The notes: a model not told the origin generated them from the letters alone. A DNA stretch of 64,000 bases from Candidatus Acidiferrum typicum (GCA_002478115.1 DLMH01000020.1:62001-126000); one strand, 5' to 3'. Positions 51,838 to 61,434 are shown, counted from the stretch's first letter. Numbers and translations are program-made.

Positions 51838-52853
51838 CTACACTTGTGACGGGCGCGGCGGGATTTCTGGGCAGCCATGTGGCGCGGCAGTTGGTGGCGC
51901 GGGGCGAAGCGGTTCGCGTGCTGATACGTGCTTCCAGCAGCAATCGGGCGATCAGCGATTTGTCGCTGGAGTACGTGACGGGGGATTTGCGAGATGCAGC
52001 TTCGCTGGAACGCGCGATGAACGGCGTGCAGCGCGTGTTTCACGTGGCGGCGGATTACCGGCTGTGGGCGAAGCATCCGCAGGACATTTACGATTCGAAC
52101 GTGGGTGGGACGAAGAATTTGCTGGAGGCGGCGAAGCGCGCCGGCGTCGGCCAATTGATTTACACCAGCACAGTGGCGACCATCGCGGTGGACCGGCCGG
52201 AACTCCCCAACGAATTCACGGAGGCAAAGCTCGAGGAGATGATCGGGCACTACAAGCGCTCGAAATGGATGGCCGAGCAGGAAGTGTTGAAGGCGGCGAA
52301 GGAAGGATTGCCGGTGATTGTGGCGATGCCCACCACGCCGGTCGGGCCGTGGGATTGGAAGACCACGCCCACGGGAAAGATCATTCTGGATTTTCTGAAT
52401 GGCAAGATGCCGGGTTACGTGGAGACGGGGTTGAACTTCGTGGGCGTGGAGGAGTGCGCGGCGGGACACCTGCTGGTTTCGGAGAAGGGCAAGATTGGCG
52501 AGCGGTATCTGCTGGGTGCGGAGAATCTGACGCTGAAGGAATTGCTGGATACGCTGGCGAAGATCACGGGTTTGCCGGCGCCGCGGATGAAAATCCCGTA
52601 CGGGGTGGCGTTGGGTGTAGCCTACGTGGAGAGTGCGTTATCGCGATTGATTGGAAAAGAGCCGGGAATTCCCGTGGAAGGCGTGAAGATTGCACAGCAC
52701 AAAATGTTTGTGGATGCTTCACGGGCGCGGCGGGAATTGGGATTTCAGCCGGGGCCGGTGGCGGCGGCGCTGGAGCGCGCGGTGCGGTGGTATCAGGCAA
52801 ATGGGTATGTGAGAGCGGGGCGAGCGAAAAAGATGAGGTTGGCGGCGGCGTGA
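51834..52853 (+). CDS. hpnA: HpnA-type NAD-dependent epimerase/dehydratase
   Basis: The 339-residue short-chain dehydrogenase-type protein has the nucleotide loop TLVTGAAGFLGSHVA and the catalytic YxxxK in HYKRSKWMAEQ. Other family segments are HVAADYRLWAKHPQDIYDSN and PTTPVGPWDWKTTPTGKII. HpnA genes occur in hopanoid clusters and are thought to act on the sugar-like side chain, but the reaction is not settled. The ATG overlaps the hpnH stop, and hpnG follows 54 bases later. Confidence 0.9.
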   Translation: MTTLVTGAAGFLGSHVARQLVARGEAVRVLIRASSSNRAISDLSLEYVTGDLRDAASLERAMNGVQRVFHVAADYRLWAKHPQDIYDSNVGGTKNLLEAAKRAGVGQLIYTSTVATIAVDRPELPNEFTEAKLEEMIGHYKRSKWMAEQEVLKAAKEGLPVIVAMPTTPVGPWDWKTTPTGKIILDFLNGKMPGYVETGLNFVGVEECAAGHLLVSEKGKIGERYLLGAENLTLKELLDTLAKITGLPAPRMKIPYGVALGVAYVESALSRLIGKEPGIPVEGVKIAQHKMFVDASRARRELGFQPGPVAAALERAVRWYQANGYVRAGRAKKMRLAAA

Positions 52854-52907
52854 GGAAGGAAAGGAAGCGAATGAAGCAAAGGAAGTAAAGGGAATAAGGG
52901 AGTGATG

Positions 52908-53693
52908 ATGCGGGTGCTGGTGACATTTGCAGTGGAAGCGGAGTTTGCGCCATGGCGGCGACGCCATGCTTTTAGGCGCAAGGAATATGTTCATGGGAGT
53001 CACCGTGGGGGCGCGGATGTCTGGTACAGCAACAGGATTGACGATCTTACGCTTGACGTGTACCTGACCGGTGTTGGTTGGAAAGGCGCAAGGACGTTTC
53101 TCTCTTCCTTACTGAAAGAAAAGCCTGACCTGTGCATCAGTTCGGGATTGGCGGGCGGATTAAAGCCTGAACTCAAGAGTGGGGAAATTGTTGTGGCTCG
53201 TGAAGCCTTATTGGTGAATGGAGGGAAGAAGTTTAGGAGTCGCCCTCTTCTCGTCGAACTGGCTGAAGAAACGGGTGCGACTCCCGTCAATTTGTTCCTC
53301 ACAAATACCCAAGTGGTTTGCCGGGCACAGTCGAAGCAATCCATGGCCAAGTTTGGCGATGTGGTGGAAATGGAAAGTTTTCATGTTTTGACGAGGGCAA
53401 GGGAACAGCAAGTGCCGGCCCTTGCCATTCGAGCGATCAGCGACACCGTAGAAGAGGATCTTCCCTTGGATTTTGGGTGGTCGATGGGCCGAGATGGGCA
53501 AATCAACTACGGAAAACTGTTGCTGCAAGTCGGACGCCGTCCCCACAAAATTCCCGCCATGATCGGTTTTGGGAAGCGAAGCGAGAAAGCTGCCCAGAAC
53601 CTCGCGGATTTTCTTGACAAATATATCGCAGCCGTTCGACAGCGCTTTCTGCATTGGGGTTTGGGAAGGGAAGAAGAGGTGGCGGCGAGGTGA
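52908..53693 (+). CDS. hpnG: HpnG-type nucleoside phosphorylase (adenosylhopane cleavage)
   Basis: The 261-residue protein has the nucleoside phosphorylase fold: RVLVTFAVEAEFAPW, VYLTGVGWKGA, CISSGLAGGLKPEL and GDVVEMESFHVL with the ribose-binding Glu/Met region, then RAISDT. HpnG releases adenine from adenosylhopane, the step after HpnH, giving ribosylhopane. I chose the ATG at 52908 because AAGGGAG lies five bases upstream; ATG 52905 and GTG 52902 are next to it. The codon use seems slightly less GC-rich than that of hpnA. Confidence 0.85.
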   Translation: MRVLVTFAVEAEFAPWRRRHAFRRKEYVHGSHRGGADVWYSNRIDDLTLDVYLTGVGWKGARTFLSSLLKEKPDLCISSGLAGGLKPELKSGEIVVAREALLVNGGKKFRSRPLLVELAEETGATPVNLFLTNTQVVCRAQSKQSMAKFGDVVEMESFHVLTRAREQQVPALAIRAISDTVEEDLPLDFGWSMGRDGQINYGKLLLQVGRRPHKIPAMIGFGKRSEKAAQNLADFLDKYIAAVRQRFLHWGLGREEEVAAR

Positions 53694-53719
53694 GTGGGGC
53701 GGGGACGGCGGTGGAACAG

Positions 53720-54796
53720 ATGAGGATGCTAGGGCCGATACCGAGGACGATGCGGGCGGGGGTGTTCCGGGAGAAGGGCGTGGTGCGTGTGGAGGAAGTG
53801 CCTGTGCCCGAGGTGCGCGACGGAGAGGTGCTTATCAAGGTGGCGGCTTGCGGCATCTGCGGCACGGACATCAAGAAGATATTTCAGCGCTATGTGGAGC
53901 CGCCGCAGATCCTGGGCCATGAGTTGGCAGGAACCGTCGTTGCGCTGGGCCGAGGTGTGACCAAGTGGAAGCTGGGCGACCGCGTGATGAGTTTCCACCA
54001 CGTTCCCTGCGGCGCGTGTTTTTACTGCAAGAACCGGCTTTTCTCGCAGTGCAAGCAGTACAAAACCACCGGCCTGACCGGGGGGTTCACGCCGAATGGC
54101 GGCGGTTTTGGCGAGTATGTGAAGGCGATGCCGTGGGTGGCGGAGCGGGGGATCGTGGGGCTGCCGGACAATGTGACGTTTGAAGAGGCCACATTCATCG
54201 AACCCATCAATACCATCGTGAAGGCGGTGCAGAAAGCGCGCATCACGGCTGGCGAAACGGTGCTCATCGCCGGGTGCGGCCCCATTGGCCTGCAACTTCT
54301 GATGGTTGCCAAACATGAGGGGGCGCGCATCTATACGAGTGACCCCATGGCCACGCGGCGCGAGAAAAGTTTGAGATTGGGAGCGGTGGAGTCTTTTGAC
54401 CCCATAAATGATAAGCTTGTGGAAGAATTGCATGCCCGCACCGAAGGACGGGGGGCAGACGCGGTTCTGGTGGCTGTAGCGCATCCGGCCGTGGTCGTAG
54501 ATGCTCTGGAGGCGGCGCGGCCAGGTGGCAGGGTGCTTCTGTTTGCCGCAAACGACCCTGTCACGAAAATTGAGTTTCCTGCCGCGGCGATAGGGATAGA
54601 CGAGAAAGAAATTTTGGGCAGCTACAGCGCAGCCGTGGACATCCAAGAAAGTGCGGCAGCGCTGGTGCTGGAGAAGAAACTGCCGGTGATGGAGATTGTG
54701 ACGCACTGGTTTCCGCTAGGTAGAATCCAAGAGGGCTTGGAACTGGCGGCAAGGCCCACGGAAACATCGCTTAAGGTCCTGATCACGCACCAATGA
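53720..54796 (+). CDS. Zinc-dependent medium-chain dehydrogenase (MDR), canonical
   Basis: The protein (358 residues from ATG 53720, with ATG 53750 as alternative) belongs to the sorbitol/threonine dehydrogenase branch of MDR enzymes. Catalytic zinc ligands are in CGICGTD and LGHE. The structural zinc lobe is intact (PCGACFYCKNRLFSQC). The NAD loop is VLIAGCGPIGLQLL. It is 26 bases after hpnG and overlaps the next MDR gene as ATGA. Its position inside the hopanoid operon suggests oxidation or reduction of the hopanoid side chain, which is inference. Confidence 0.85.
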   Translation: MRMLGPIPRTMRAGVFREKGVVRVEEVPVPEVRDGEVLIKVAACGICGTDIKKIFQRYVEPPQILGHELAGTVVALGRGVTKWKLGDRVMSFHHVPCGACFYCKNRLFSQCKQYKTTGLTGGFTPNGGGFGEYVKAMPWVAERGIVGLPDNVTFEEATFIEPINTIVKAVQKARITAGETVLIAGCGPIGLQLLMVAKHEGARIYTSDPMATRREKSLRLGAVESFDPINDKLVEELHARTEGRGADAVLVAVAHPAVVVDALEAARPGGRVLLFAANDPVTKIEFPAAAIGIDEKEILGSYSAAVDIQESAAALVLEKKLPVMEIVTHWFPLGRIQEGLELAARPTETSLKVLITHQ

Positions 54797-55908
54797 GAGC
54801 AGCATCCACAAAGAGGACGGAACTGGGGCTGGAAGAAGTGCTGGCCCCAACGAAGATCCTCGTGCCGTCAAGAATGACGGCGGCGGTGCTGTACGGAAGC
54901 GAAGACCTGCGCATCGAGCAAATCGATGTGCCCGCATTGTCGGCCGAAGAAGTGCTTCTGCGCGTGCGCCTGGCGCTGACCGATGGCACCGACCTGAAGG
55001 TCTGGAAACGCGGCTACCACGCGAAAATGATTCGGCCGCCGGCGGTGTTTGGCCACGAAGTGGTCGGTGAGATTGTGGCCATGGGGAAGCGCGTGGACGC
55101 GAAATGGCGGCTGGGCATGCGTGTGATTGCCGCCAACTCAGCGCCGTGCTTCCGCTGCTACCAATGCCGTCGCGGCCAGGAAAATCTTTGCGTGGATCTG
55201 CTGTTTAATAACGGGGCCTACGCGGAATACATGCGCATTCCCGGGCGCATCGTCCGGGAGAACATGCTGGAAGTGCCGCACTCAATAGACGACCACAGCG
55301 CCGCGCTGGTGGAACCCCTGGCATGCGTGCTGCGCGGGATTCATGAGATGGAAGTGCGCACGGGCGATACGGCCGCGGTGATTGGCTGCGGTCCCATCGG
55401 GCTGAAATTTGTGCGCATGTTGTCGCGCCGCGGTGTGCGCGTGATTGCGCTGGCCCGGCGGGAAGCTCCGCTGGAGGTTGCACGCAAGCTGGGTGCTGTG
55501 GCGACCATCAATGTCACCGAGGTTGCCGACGTGGCCGCTGCGGTGAAGGCGCTGACCGACGAGCAGCGCGGGCCGGATTGCGTTGTGGAAGCCGCCGGCA
55601 ATCCCGCGACCTGGCAGCAGGCGCTGGCGATGGTGCGGCGCGGCGGTGTGGTGAACTTCTTCAGCGGGCTCCCCAAGGACACGCGCGTAGAAATCGCGCC
55701 GGCAACCATCCATTATTCGGAAATCAAGATCATTTCACCTTTCCATCACACGCCGCGTTTTATCCGTGAAGCAATGGAAGCGATCCGCCGTGGCGATATA
55801 TCGGCCCAGGATTTTGTCACCGAGGAGATTGGCCTGGCCGATCTGCCGCAGGCGTTTGAGCGCATGAAGGCGCGTAGCGGCGAAATCAAGCTGGCCGTGA
55901 GGCCGTAA
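54793..55908 (+). CDS. MDR dehydrogenase with Asp at the catalytic zinc position
   Basis: This 371-residue MDR protein follows the previous one with a four-base overlap. The structural zinc lobe is present (PCFRCYQCRRGQENLC), as are FGHEVVG and the NAD loop AVIGCGPIGLKFV. The first catalytic ligand segment reads LTDGTD where the partner has GICGTD, so Cys is replaced by Asp. An Asp at this site is known in glucose dehydrogenase of Haloferax, so activity is plausible. The tandem pair probably arose by divergence and may act in sequence or as a complex. Substrate unknown. Confidence 0.85.
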   Translation: MRAASTKRTELGLEEVLAPTKILVPSRMTAAVLYGSEDLRIEQIDVPALSAEEVLLRVRLALTDGTDLKVWKRGYHAKMIRPPAVFGHEVVGEIVAMGKRVDAKWRLGMRVIAANSAPCFRCYQCRRGQENLCVDLLFNNGAYAEYMRIPGRIVRENMLEVPHSIDDHSAALVEPLACVLRGIHEMEVRTGDTAAVIGCGPIGLKFVRMLSRRGVRVIALARREAPLEVARKLGAVATINVTEVADVAAAVKALTDEQRGPDCVVEAAGNPATWQQALAMVRRGGVVNFFSGLPKDTRVEIAPATIHYSEIKIISPFHHTPRFIREAMEAIRRGDISAQDFVTEEIGLADLPQAFERMKARSGEIKLAVRP

Positions 55909-55996
55909 GCCGCGCGGGTTACGGGTGAAGGGTGAGAAGCAGATCCACGAGTGTTCCAGCCCAATTTAGAAAGTGTTTTGAGCCGATGGATTCCTG

Positions 55997-57946
55997 ATGC
56001 TGCGTCCCGGCGAACTTGAAATCGCTGCCAAACTGCCGGCCAATGGGTGCACGGCCGATGTGGCGCAGGCCTACACGCGCTGGCTGGCGACGCACCACTA
56101 CGAAAATTTCAATGTAGTCTCCTGGCTGCTGCCGAAGGAACTGCACCAGCATTTCTATAATGCTTACGCGTATTGCCGGTGGGCGGATGATCTCGGAGAC
56201 GAAATCCCATCGAAAGAGCGCGCACTGGAGTTGTTGGACTGGTGGGAGCGGGAGCTTGATGCATGCTATGAGGGGCGGCCTGCGCATCCGGTGTTTGTGG
56301 CGCTGCGCGAAACGGTGGTGGCCAAGGATATCCCGAAGCAGCCCTTCGCGGATTTACTGAAGGCGTTTCGCCAGGACCAGGTGGTGAAGCGCTACGCGAC
56401 CTGGGAAGCCGTGCTTGATTATTGCGTGTATTCGGCGAATCCCGTTGGGCGGCTGGTGCTGTACCTATGCGGTTACCGGGATGACCACCGGCAAAGGCTT
56501 TCCGATGCGACGTGCACGGCGCTGCAGCTTGCCAATTTCTGGCAGGACGTTTCGCGGGATCTGGAGAAGGGGCGAATCTATATACCGCTGGAGCGGGCCG
56601 CGGCGCACGGCGTCACGGAAAGCGACATTGTCGGGAAGAAGTTCAGCAAGCGATATGTGTCGCTGATGAAAGAATTGATTGCCCGGACGCGGGAATTGTT
56701 TGAAGAAGGGCTGCCGCTGTCGAGGAAGGTGCAAGGCAAGTTGAGTGTGGACCTGGAGATGTTCAGCCGTGGCGGGCTGGCCGTGCTGGATGCGATTGAA
56801 GCGATGGGGTATGACACGCTGAACCGGCGGCCAAAGGTGAGCAAGGGGAAACAAGTGCGGCTGCTGGGGCGGGCGATTGTGGCGCAGGTGTTTGACCGCA
56901 GAGACGGGAATCGCAGCGTCGGATTTCCCCGCGCGGGTGGAGGATATCGCGTTGCGGATGGAAATGCGCGGGAGGTTGCGGCCTCTTACGCGGAATGCCA
57001 CCGCGTGGCCCGGGCGGCCCACAGCAACTTCTACCCGGCGTTTTTCCTGCTGCCGAAAGCGAAGCGCGACGGGATTGTGGCGCTCTATGCGTTCATGCGC
57101 TTGATTGACGATGTTTCCGACCAAGGCGCGAATCTGGCGGAAAAGCAGCGCGGGCTGGCGAGGTGGAGAGCCGCTCTGGATCAGGCGATTACCGGGCAGT
57201 TGCAGGTGTTCGACGGGAATGCCGCGATGGAATCACCGGCGGCTGCGTTAGAAGGAGCGGCCGAGGTGTTGCCGGCACTGGTGGACACGATCGGGCGCTA
57301 CAACATGCCGACGCGCTACCTTCATGATCTGATCTCGGGCGCGGAAATGGATTTGACGATCCAGGCGTATCCCTCGTTCGAGCGCTTGAAAGAATATTGC
57401 CACCGCGTGGCGGGGACGGTTGGGCTGACGTGCACACACATTTTTGGATTCCACGATGCGAAAGCGCTGGAGCTTGCCGAGAAACTGGGGCTGGCGTTTC
57501 AACTGACGAATATCATCCGGGATGTTCGGGAAGATTGCGCGATTGGCCGTGTGTACTTGCCCGAGGAGGATTTAGCACGCTACGGCGTGGCGAAGGCGGA
57601 TTTTGGCCGAAGCGAAGCCACGCTAGGCGTGCATGAATTGCTACGATTCGAGGCCGAACGCGCGTGGAGGCTGTACGAAGAAGGCTCGAAGCTGTTGGGC
57701 TTGATTGAAGAGGACAGCCGCGGCACATTGTGGCTGCTGGTGCACACCTACAGCGCGCTGCTGGCGCGGATTGAATCTGTGGATTTTGCCGTTTTCGGGG
57801 AGCGTGTGCGGCTCTCCAAGGCGGAAAAGCTGAAGTTGATTGCCAAGGCGCGATTCGGGCGCCATACGGAAGAGAACATACTTGCCAAGCGTGATCGTGA
57901 TCGGCGGGGGACTGGCGGGGCTGTCGGCGGGCGTCGCGCTGGCTGA
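55997..57946 (+). CDS. hpnCD: Fused HpnC-HpnD squalene-synthesis protein
   Basis: One 649-residue ORF holds two squalene/phytoene-synthase domains. The first (about 20-290) has YAYCRWADDLGDE and QDVSRDLEKGRIYIP; its order and motifs fit HpnC, which makes hydroxysqualene from presqualene diphosphate. The second (about 330-620) has YAFMRLIDDVSDQ and IIRDVREDCAIGRVYLP and fits HpnD, which condenses two farnesyl diphosphates into presqualene diphosphate. These are usually separate adjacent genes; here a linker (RRDGNRSVGFPRAGGGYRV) joins them. Start ATG at 55997. The gene overlaps hpnE by 65 bases. Confidence 0.92.
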   Translation: MLRPGELEIAAKLPANGCTADVAQAYTRWLATHHYENFNVVSWLLPKELHQHFYNAYAYCRWADDLGDEIPSKERALELLDWWERELDACYEGRPAHPVFVALRETVVAKDIPKQPFADLLKAFRQDQVVKRYATWEAVLDYCVYSANPVGRLVLYLCGYRDDHRQRLSDATCTALQLANFWQDVSRDLEKGRIYIPLERAAAHGVTESDIVGKKFSKRYVSLMKELIARTRELFEEGLPLSRKVQGKLSVDLEMFSRGGLAVLDAIEAMGYDTLNRRPKVSKGKQVRLLGRAIVAQVFDRRDGNRSVGFPRAGGGYRVADGNAREVAASYAECHRVARAAHSNFYPAFFLLPKAKRDGIVALYAFMRLIDDVSDQGANLAEKQRGLARWRAALDQAITGQLQVFDGNAAMESPAAALEGAAEVLPALVDTIGRYNMPTRYLHDLISGAEMDLTIQAYPSFERLKEYCHRVAGTVGLTCTHIFGFHDAKALELAEKLGLAFQLTNIIRDVREDCAIGRVYLPEEDLARYGVAKADFGRSEATLGVHELLRFEAERAWRLYEEGSKLLGLIEEDSRGTLWLLVHTYSALLARIESVDFAVFGERVRLSKAEKLKLIAKARFGRHTEENILAKRDRDRRGTGGAVGGRRAG

Positions 57947-59294
57947 AGCGGGCTGGCGCGTAAGACTGTTCGAGCAGCGGCCATTTCTGGGCGGCCGGGC
58001 AACGTCCTACGTGTTGCCCGACGGCGAGCATGTGGACAATTGCCAGCACGTGACGCTGGGATGCTGCACGAATCTGGAGGATTTTTACCGGCGCGTGGGT
58101 TCCGCGGACAAGATCAAATTCTTCGATCGCCTGTTGTTCCAGGATCCCCAAGGGCGCACGGGTGAAATGCAGGCCGGGTTGTTGCCCGCACCGTTTCACA
58201 TGCTGGGCTCGTTCGTGACATTCGCGCCGCTGACGCTGGCGGACAAATATTCCATTGGCCGCGCCATCATGGATATTCTGCGGAGCAAGGGGAAGCCGAA
58301 GGATCTAGAGGAAGCGGGCGGCATTTCGATGCTGGAATGGCTGCGGCGGCGTAAACAGACGCGCGGCGCGATGGAGCGCTTCTGGAGGGTTGTTTTGGTG
58401 AGCGCGCTGGACGAGGAACTTGACCGTACCGATGCCCGCTACGGCGTGGATGTTTTCTGGAAGGGATTCCTCTCCAACCACACCGGCTATCGCATGGGGG
58501 TTCCCGCGGTGCCGCTGGCGCAGTTGTATGACGGCTGCAAATGGGAAATCGAGCGCCGGGGCGGGGAAGTGAATCTACGCGCTCCGCTGCGCGCGATCCA
58601 ACTGGCTGGCGGGGCGGTGAACAAAGTGGAATTCGATGGCGGACGCCGGGAAACCGCCGATGCCTATGTGTTTGCGTTGCCGCATGTAGCGCTTGCAGAC
58701 CTGTTGTCTGAGGAATTCAAGCGGCTCGAGCCAGCGCTCGCCAACCTGGACGAAATCCGAGTTGCGCCCATCACCGGGGTCCATTTCTGGTTCGACAGAG
58801 AGGTGATGCGCGAACCGTTTCTGACGCTCCTCGACACGACAACCCAATGGATTTTTAACAAGACCGCTCTTTATGGGAAAGCCAACGCCTCGCCGGGAGA
58901 AAAAGAGCAGTACCTCCAGTTGGTCATCAGCGCATCCTACGATCTGCTGCAGAAGCCCCGGCAGGAGATCATTGATCTGTGTCTCGCGGAGGTGCGGCAG
59001 GCGCTACCCGCTGCGCGCGAGGCCGTTCTGACCAAAGCCACGGTCATCAAGGAAGCCGCGGCCACATTTTCGCCGCAACCTGGCGTGGACCGCTGGCGTC
59101 CAAAGCAAGAGACCTCGATCCGCGGAATGTTTCTGGCGGGAGATTGGACCGCGACGGGTTGGCCCGCAACGATGGAAGGCGCGGTGCGCAGCGGGTATCT
59201 GGCCGCGGAAGCGGTCCTGCGAAAGGCGGGGACGCCGAGGACGTTTCTTCAGCCGGACTTGCCGCCCGATGGATTGGTCAGGATGTTCGGCTAG
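57882..59294 (+). CDS. hpnE: HpnE-type FAD-dependent hydroxysqualene reductase
   Basis: The 470-residue flavoprotein starts with an FAD-binding loop (SVIVIGGGLAGLSAGVALAE) and continues with GGRATSY, NCQHVTLGCCTN and a C-terminal FAD motif GMFLAGDWTATGWPATMEGA. HpnE reduces hydroxysqualene to squalene, the last step before Shc. The TTG at 57882 (GGAAGAG nine bases upstream) is preferred; a GTG at 57891 is possible. Overlap with hpnCD by 65 bases suggests tight co-translation. It closes the operon; the ABM gene is convergent and overlaps it by four bases. Confidence 0.92.
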   Translation: MPSVIVIGGGLAGLSAGVALAEAGWRVRLFEQRPFLGGRATSYVLPDGEHVDNCQHVTLGCCTNLEDFYRRVGSADKIKFFDRLLFQDPQGRTGEMQAGLLPAPFHMLGSFVTFAPLTLADKYSIGRAIMDILRSKGKPKDLEEAGGISMLEWLRRRKQTRGAMERFWRVVLVSALDEELDRTDARYGVDVFWKGFLSNHTGYRMGVPAVPLAQLYDGCKWEIERRGGEVNLRAPLRAIQLAGGAVNKVEFDGGRRETADAYVFALPHVALADLLSEEFKRLEPALANLDEIRVAPITGVHFWFDREVMREPFLTLLDTTTQWIFNKTALYGKANASPGEKEQYLQLVISASYDLLQKPRQEIIDLCLAEVRQALPAAREAVLTKATVIKEAAATFSPQPGVDRWRPKQETSIRGMFLAGDWTATGWPATMEGAVRSGYLAAEAVLRKAGTPRTFLQPDLPPDGLVRMFG

Positions 59295-59611
59295 GGCGAA
59301 GGAGTTGCAGGTTCGCTCTGCAGGAACGAGCCTAGGTGGCGCTCGCGGAGGGTGAGACCCTGCGTAGCTCGATCCACTGCCTGGTAGGCCGGGCGCTGAG
59401 TGCTCTTGAATTTTTCATAAGCGAGTTCGGAGTCCCAGAAGTCCATTGTGCAGTAGATTCCCGGGCGGGAGGTATCCCGCAGGAGGTGAGTCATCACGTA
59501 GTGCGGGCCGCTGCGAAAGAGACGAACCCAGTCACCCTGGGAGCCGTAGACTCTTTCAAACGCAGGCTCGCTTCCCGGCTTGACTTCAAACTCCCATAGG
59601 ATTACAAACAT
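59291..59611 (-). CDS. Antibiotic biosynthesis monooxygenase (ABM) domain protein
   Basis: The 106-residue protein is the size of one ABM/dimeric ferredoxin-like domain: MFVILWEFEVKPGSEPAFE, GDWVRLFRSGPHYVMTHLL, YCTMDFWDSELAYEKF. Such proteins range from haem-degrading IsdG types to small oxygenases; none of the haem residues can be assigned here. Start ATG at 59611. It is convergent with hpnE and overlaps it by four bases. Confidence 0.8.
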   Translation of the reverse strand: MFVILWEFEVKPGSEPAFERVYGSQGDWVRLFRSGPHYVMTHLLRDTSRPGIYCTMDFWDSELAYEKFKSTQRPAYQAVDRATQGLTLRERHLGSFLQSEPATPSP

Positions 59612-59789
59612 AGATGTCCCATCTTCTGCCCTCGCTTTGTGGCATCCCAGGACAACTTCAACGGGGAAGACTGGTGTGCAGGGCTAGGTAGCAATCCGAT
59701 TGGATACATGTCGGTATCAGCACCGTTTTAGTCTACTGGTGTAAAAAATGGAAGTGGCAGTCCGTTGAGGCTGACGGACGGAGGCGTTT

Positions 59790-60278
59790 GTGGATCGCAA
59801 GTATGGCCATCGCGGCTATCGCGACGCGGAAAAGCAGGAAAAGCACGAGAAGAAGGATCGGCATGACCGCAAACCGCCGCAGGGCGGCCCACGCGGCGCA
59901 ACCGATCATCTAGGCCCCCGGACGCCGCGGATGGTAGGCACGGTAACGCGGGCGCGCTGTTCTAATTGCGGCGCGGTGCTGGTCGCGGGCTTCGACGCCA
60001 AGGGCCAATGCCCCAAATGCAATTCCGAGTTGCATTGCTGCAAACAGTGCCGTTTCTTCGATTCGGGCGCCCAGTTTGAATGCACACAGACAATTCCGGC
60101 CCGCATTTCCCCCAAGGATGCCAAGAACGAGTGCGCGCTCTACGAATTCCGCATGACCGTGGAGAAGGACACCGCGCCCACGTCTTACGCGCAACCTTCC
60201 CAAGTGCCCGCCGAAGCTCCGTCCTCTGGGCGTCCGCCCGATGCACGGCAGGCGTTTGAGAACCTCTTCAAGAAATAG
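59790..60278 (+). CDS. Small zinc-binding protein with charged N-terminus
   Basis: This 162-residue protein begins with a very charged, His/Lys-rich segment (RDAEKQEKHEKKDRHDRK). A Cys-rich centre follows: RARCSNCGAV, GQCPKCNSELHCCKQCRF and FECTQTI, then ECALYEF near 115. This suggests one zinc ribbon plus an additional metal site or disulfide. The start is GTG, set by GGACGGAGG upstream. No family name is certain. The basic N-terminus would fit binding to nucleic acid, which is speculation. It overlaps the convergent DUF72 gene by 11 bases. Confidence 0.75.
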   Translation: MDRKYGHRGYRDAEKQEKHEKKDRHDRKPPQGGPRGATDHLGPRTPRMVGTVTRARCSNCGAVLVAGFDAKGQCPKCNSELHCCKQCRFFDSGAQFECTQTIPARISPKDAKNECALYEFRMTVEKDTAPTSYAQPSQVPAEAPSSGRPPDARQAFENLFKK

Positions 60279-61230
60279 AGCGTTTCGCTTTTTTTGCCGC
60301 AGGCGCGCCGAGAGAAAATAGCGTGGGCTCCGCGGGCATCTCGCTGGCAATTTTTTCCAGTTCTGGATAGTGCTGTCGCAACGGCTCTGGCACCTTCACC
60401 TTGCCGCCCTTCAAAATACTGATGAGCTGTAAAGCGTTCACCACGGCTTTACCCTGGTAGTGATTGTTGGTGACCACGAAGGTGCTGCGGGTGTGTTGAT
60501 TCACGGTGCGGATGCGCGCTACCCACGGGTCGAGCTCTTCTTCGGAATAAAGGTAGTTGTAGCGTTCGTGGGCGGGCGTGGCGGGATTGTCGCTGAACCA
60601 AGTGTCGTAGCGCCGCCCGTGCAGGCGCACGTAGCCGATGGGCGAAGTGCTTGAGGCGGAAGGCTCCAGGGACCGCCCGATGATGGGCTGGTCGATATTG
60701 CAGAAGCCGGCATTGAGCTCTCGCAGGAACGCGAGAGTTTCCTCGGTCTGCCAGGAGGCGTGGCGCAATTCCACGACGAGAGGGTAGTCGGCAAACCTCT
60801 TCAGCACCGCGGTTAGATAGCCGACGGTTTCCTTTGTACGGTGAAAGGAAAAAGGGAACTGCAGGAGAACGGCGCCCAACTTTTCTGCCTGGCGCAGGAC
60901 GTCAAAACCAGCGCGCACGGCGCGTTCATCTTCCGGTGTTGCGGAAGGATCGTGGGTGAACTTTTGCCATAATTTCGCGGTGAATAGAAACCCAGGATTT
61001 GCGGAAACGCGCTCGACCCAGAGCGCGGCGTGATCCGGGCGCAGGGGCTGGTAGAACGAAGTATTGATCTCGATGGTGTCGAAGAATTCGGAAAGATACG
61101 CCGCCTCATGAAATCCCTTGATGCGCCGCGCGGGATAGACGTAGCCCGACCAGTCGGCATAGGACCAGCCTGCCGGTCCGACGCGGATTCGCTTTTGTAC
61201 TTGTGCCTCAGGTCTATCTGTCTTCTTCAT
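60268..61230 (-). CDS. DUF72 family protein (YecE-like)
   Basis: The 320-residue TIM-barrel-like protein shows the family segments: IRVGPAGWSYADWSG, FFDTIEINTSFYQPLR, FLFTAKLWQKFTHD, LLQFPFSFH, VVELRHASWQ, GYVRLHGR and VVTNNHYQGKAVVNAL. DUF72 proteins are widespread but their reaction is unknown. The ATG at 61230 has AAGG and GGGAG upstream. The neighbour on the other side is divergent. Confidence 0.9.
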   Translation of the reverse strand: MKKTDRPEAQVQKRIRVGPAGWSYADWSGYVYPARRIKGFHEAAYLSEFFDTIEINTSFYQPLRPDHAALWVERVSANPGFLFTAKLWQKFTHDPSATPEDERAVRAGFDVLRQAEKLGAVLLQFPFSFHRTKETVGYLTAVLKRFADYPLVVELRHASWQTEETLAFLRELNAGFCNIDQPIIGRSLEPSASSTSPIGYVRLHGRRYDTWFSDNPATPAHERYNYLYSEEELDPWVARIRTVNQHTRSTFVVTNNHYQGKAVVNALQLISILKGGKVKVPEPLRQHYPELEKIASEMPAEPTLFSLGAPAAKKAKRSIS

Positions 61231-61434
61231 GAGCCTTGCTCCCATCCCACGTGCCGAACAGCAGGTGCAGGCCTCGTTAGCCTAGAAATTCCCGGGGTAA
61301 CTGTCAACGCGCACATCGCGCGGCAGGATTGCGCGACGCGAAACCGCCTGCTATGCTCAGGCCATGATGCGGTGCAGAATCTTGACTGCGTCGCGCTCCT
61401 GCCAGATTCCGCGTTGTTTCCTATGGGTGCAACC

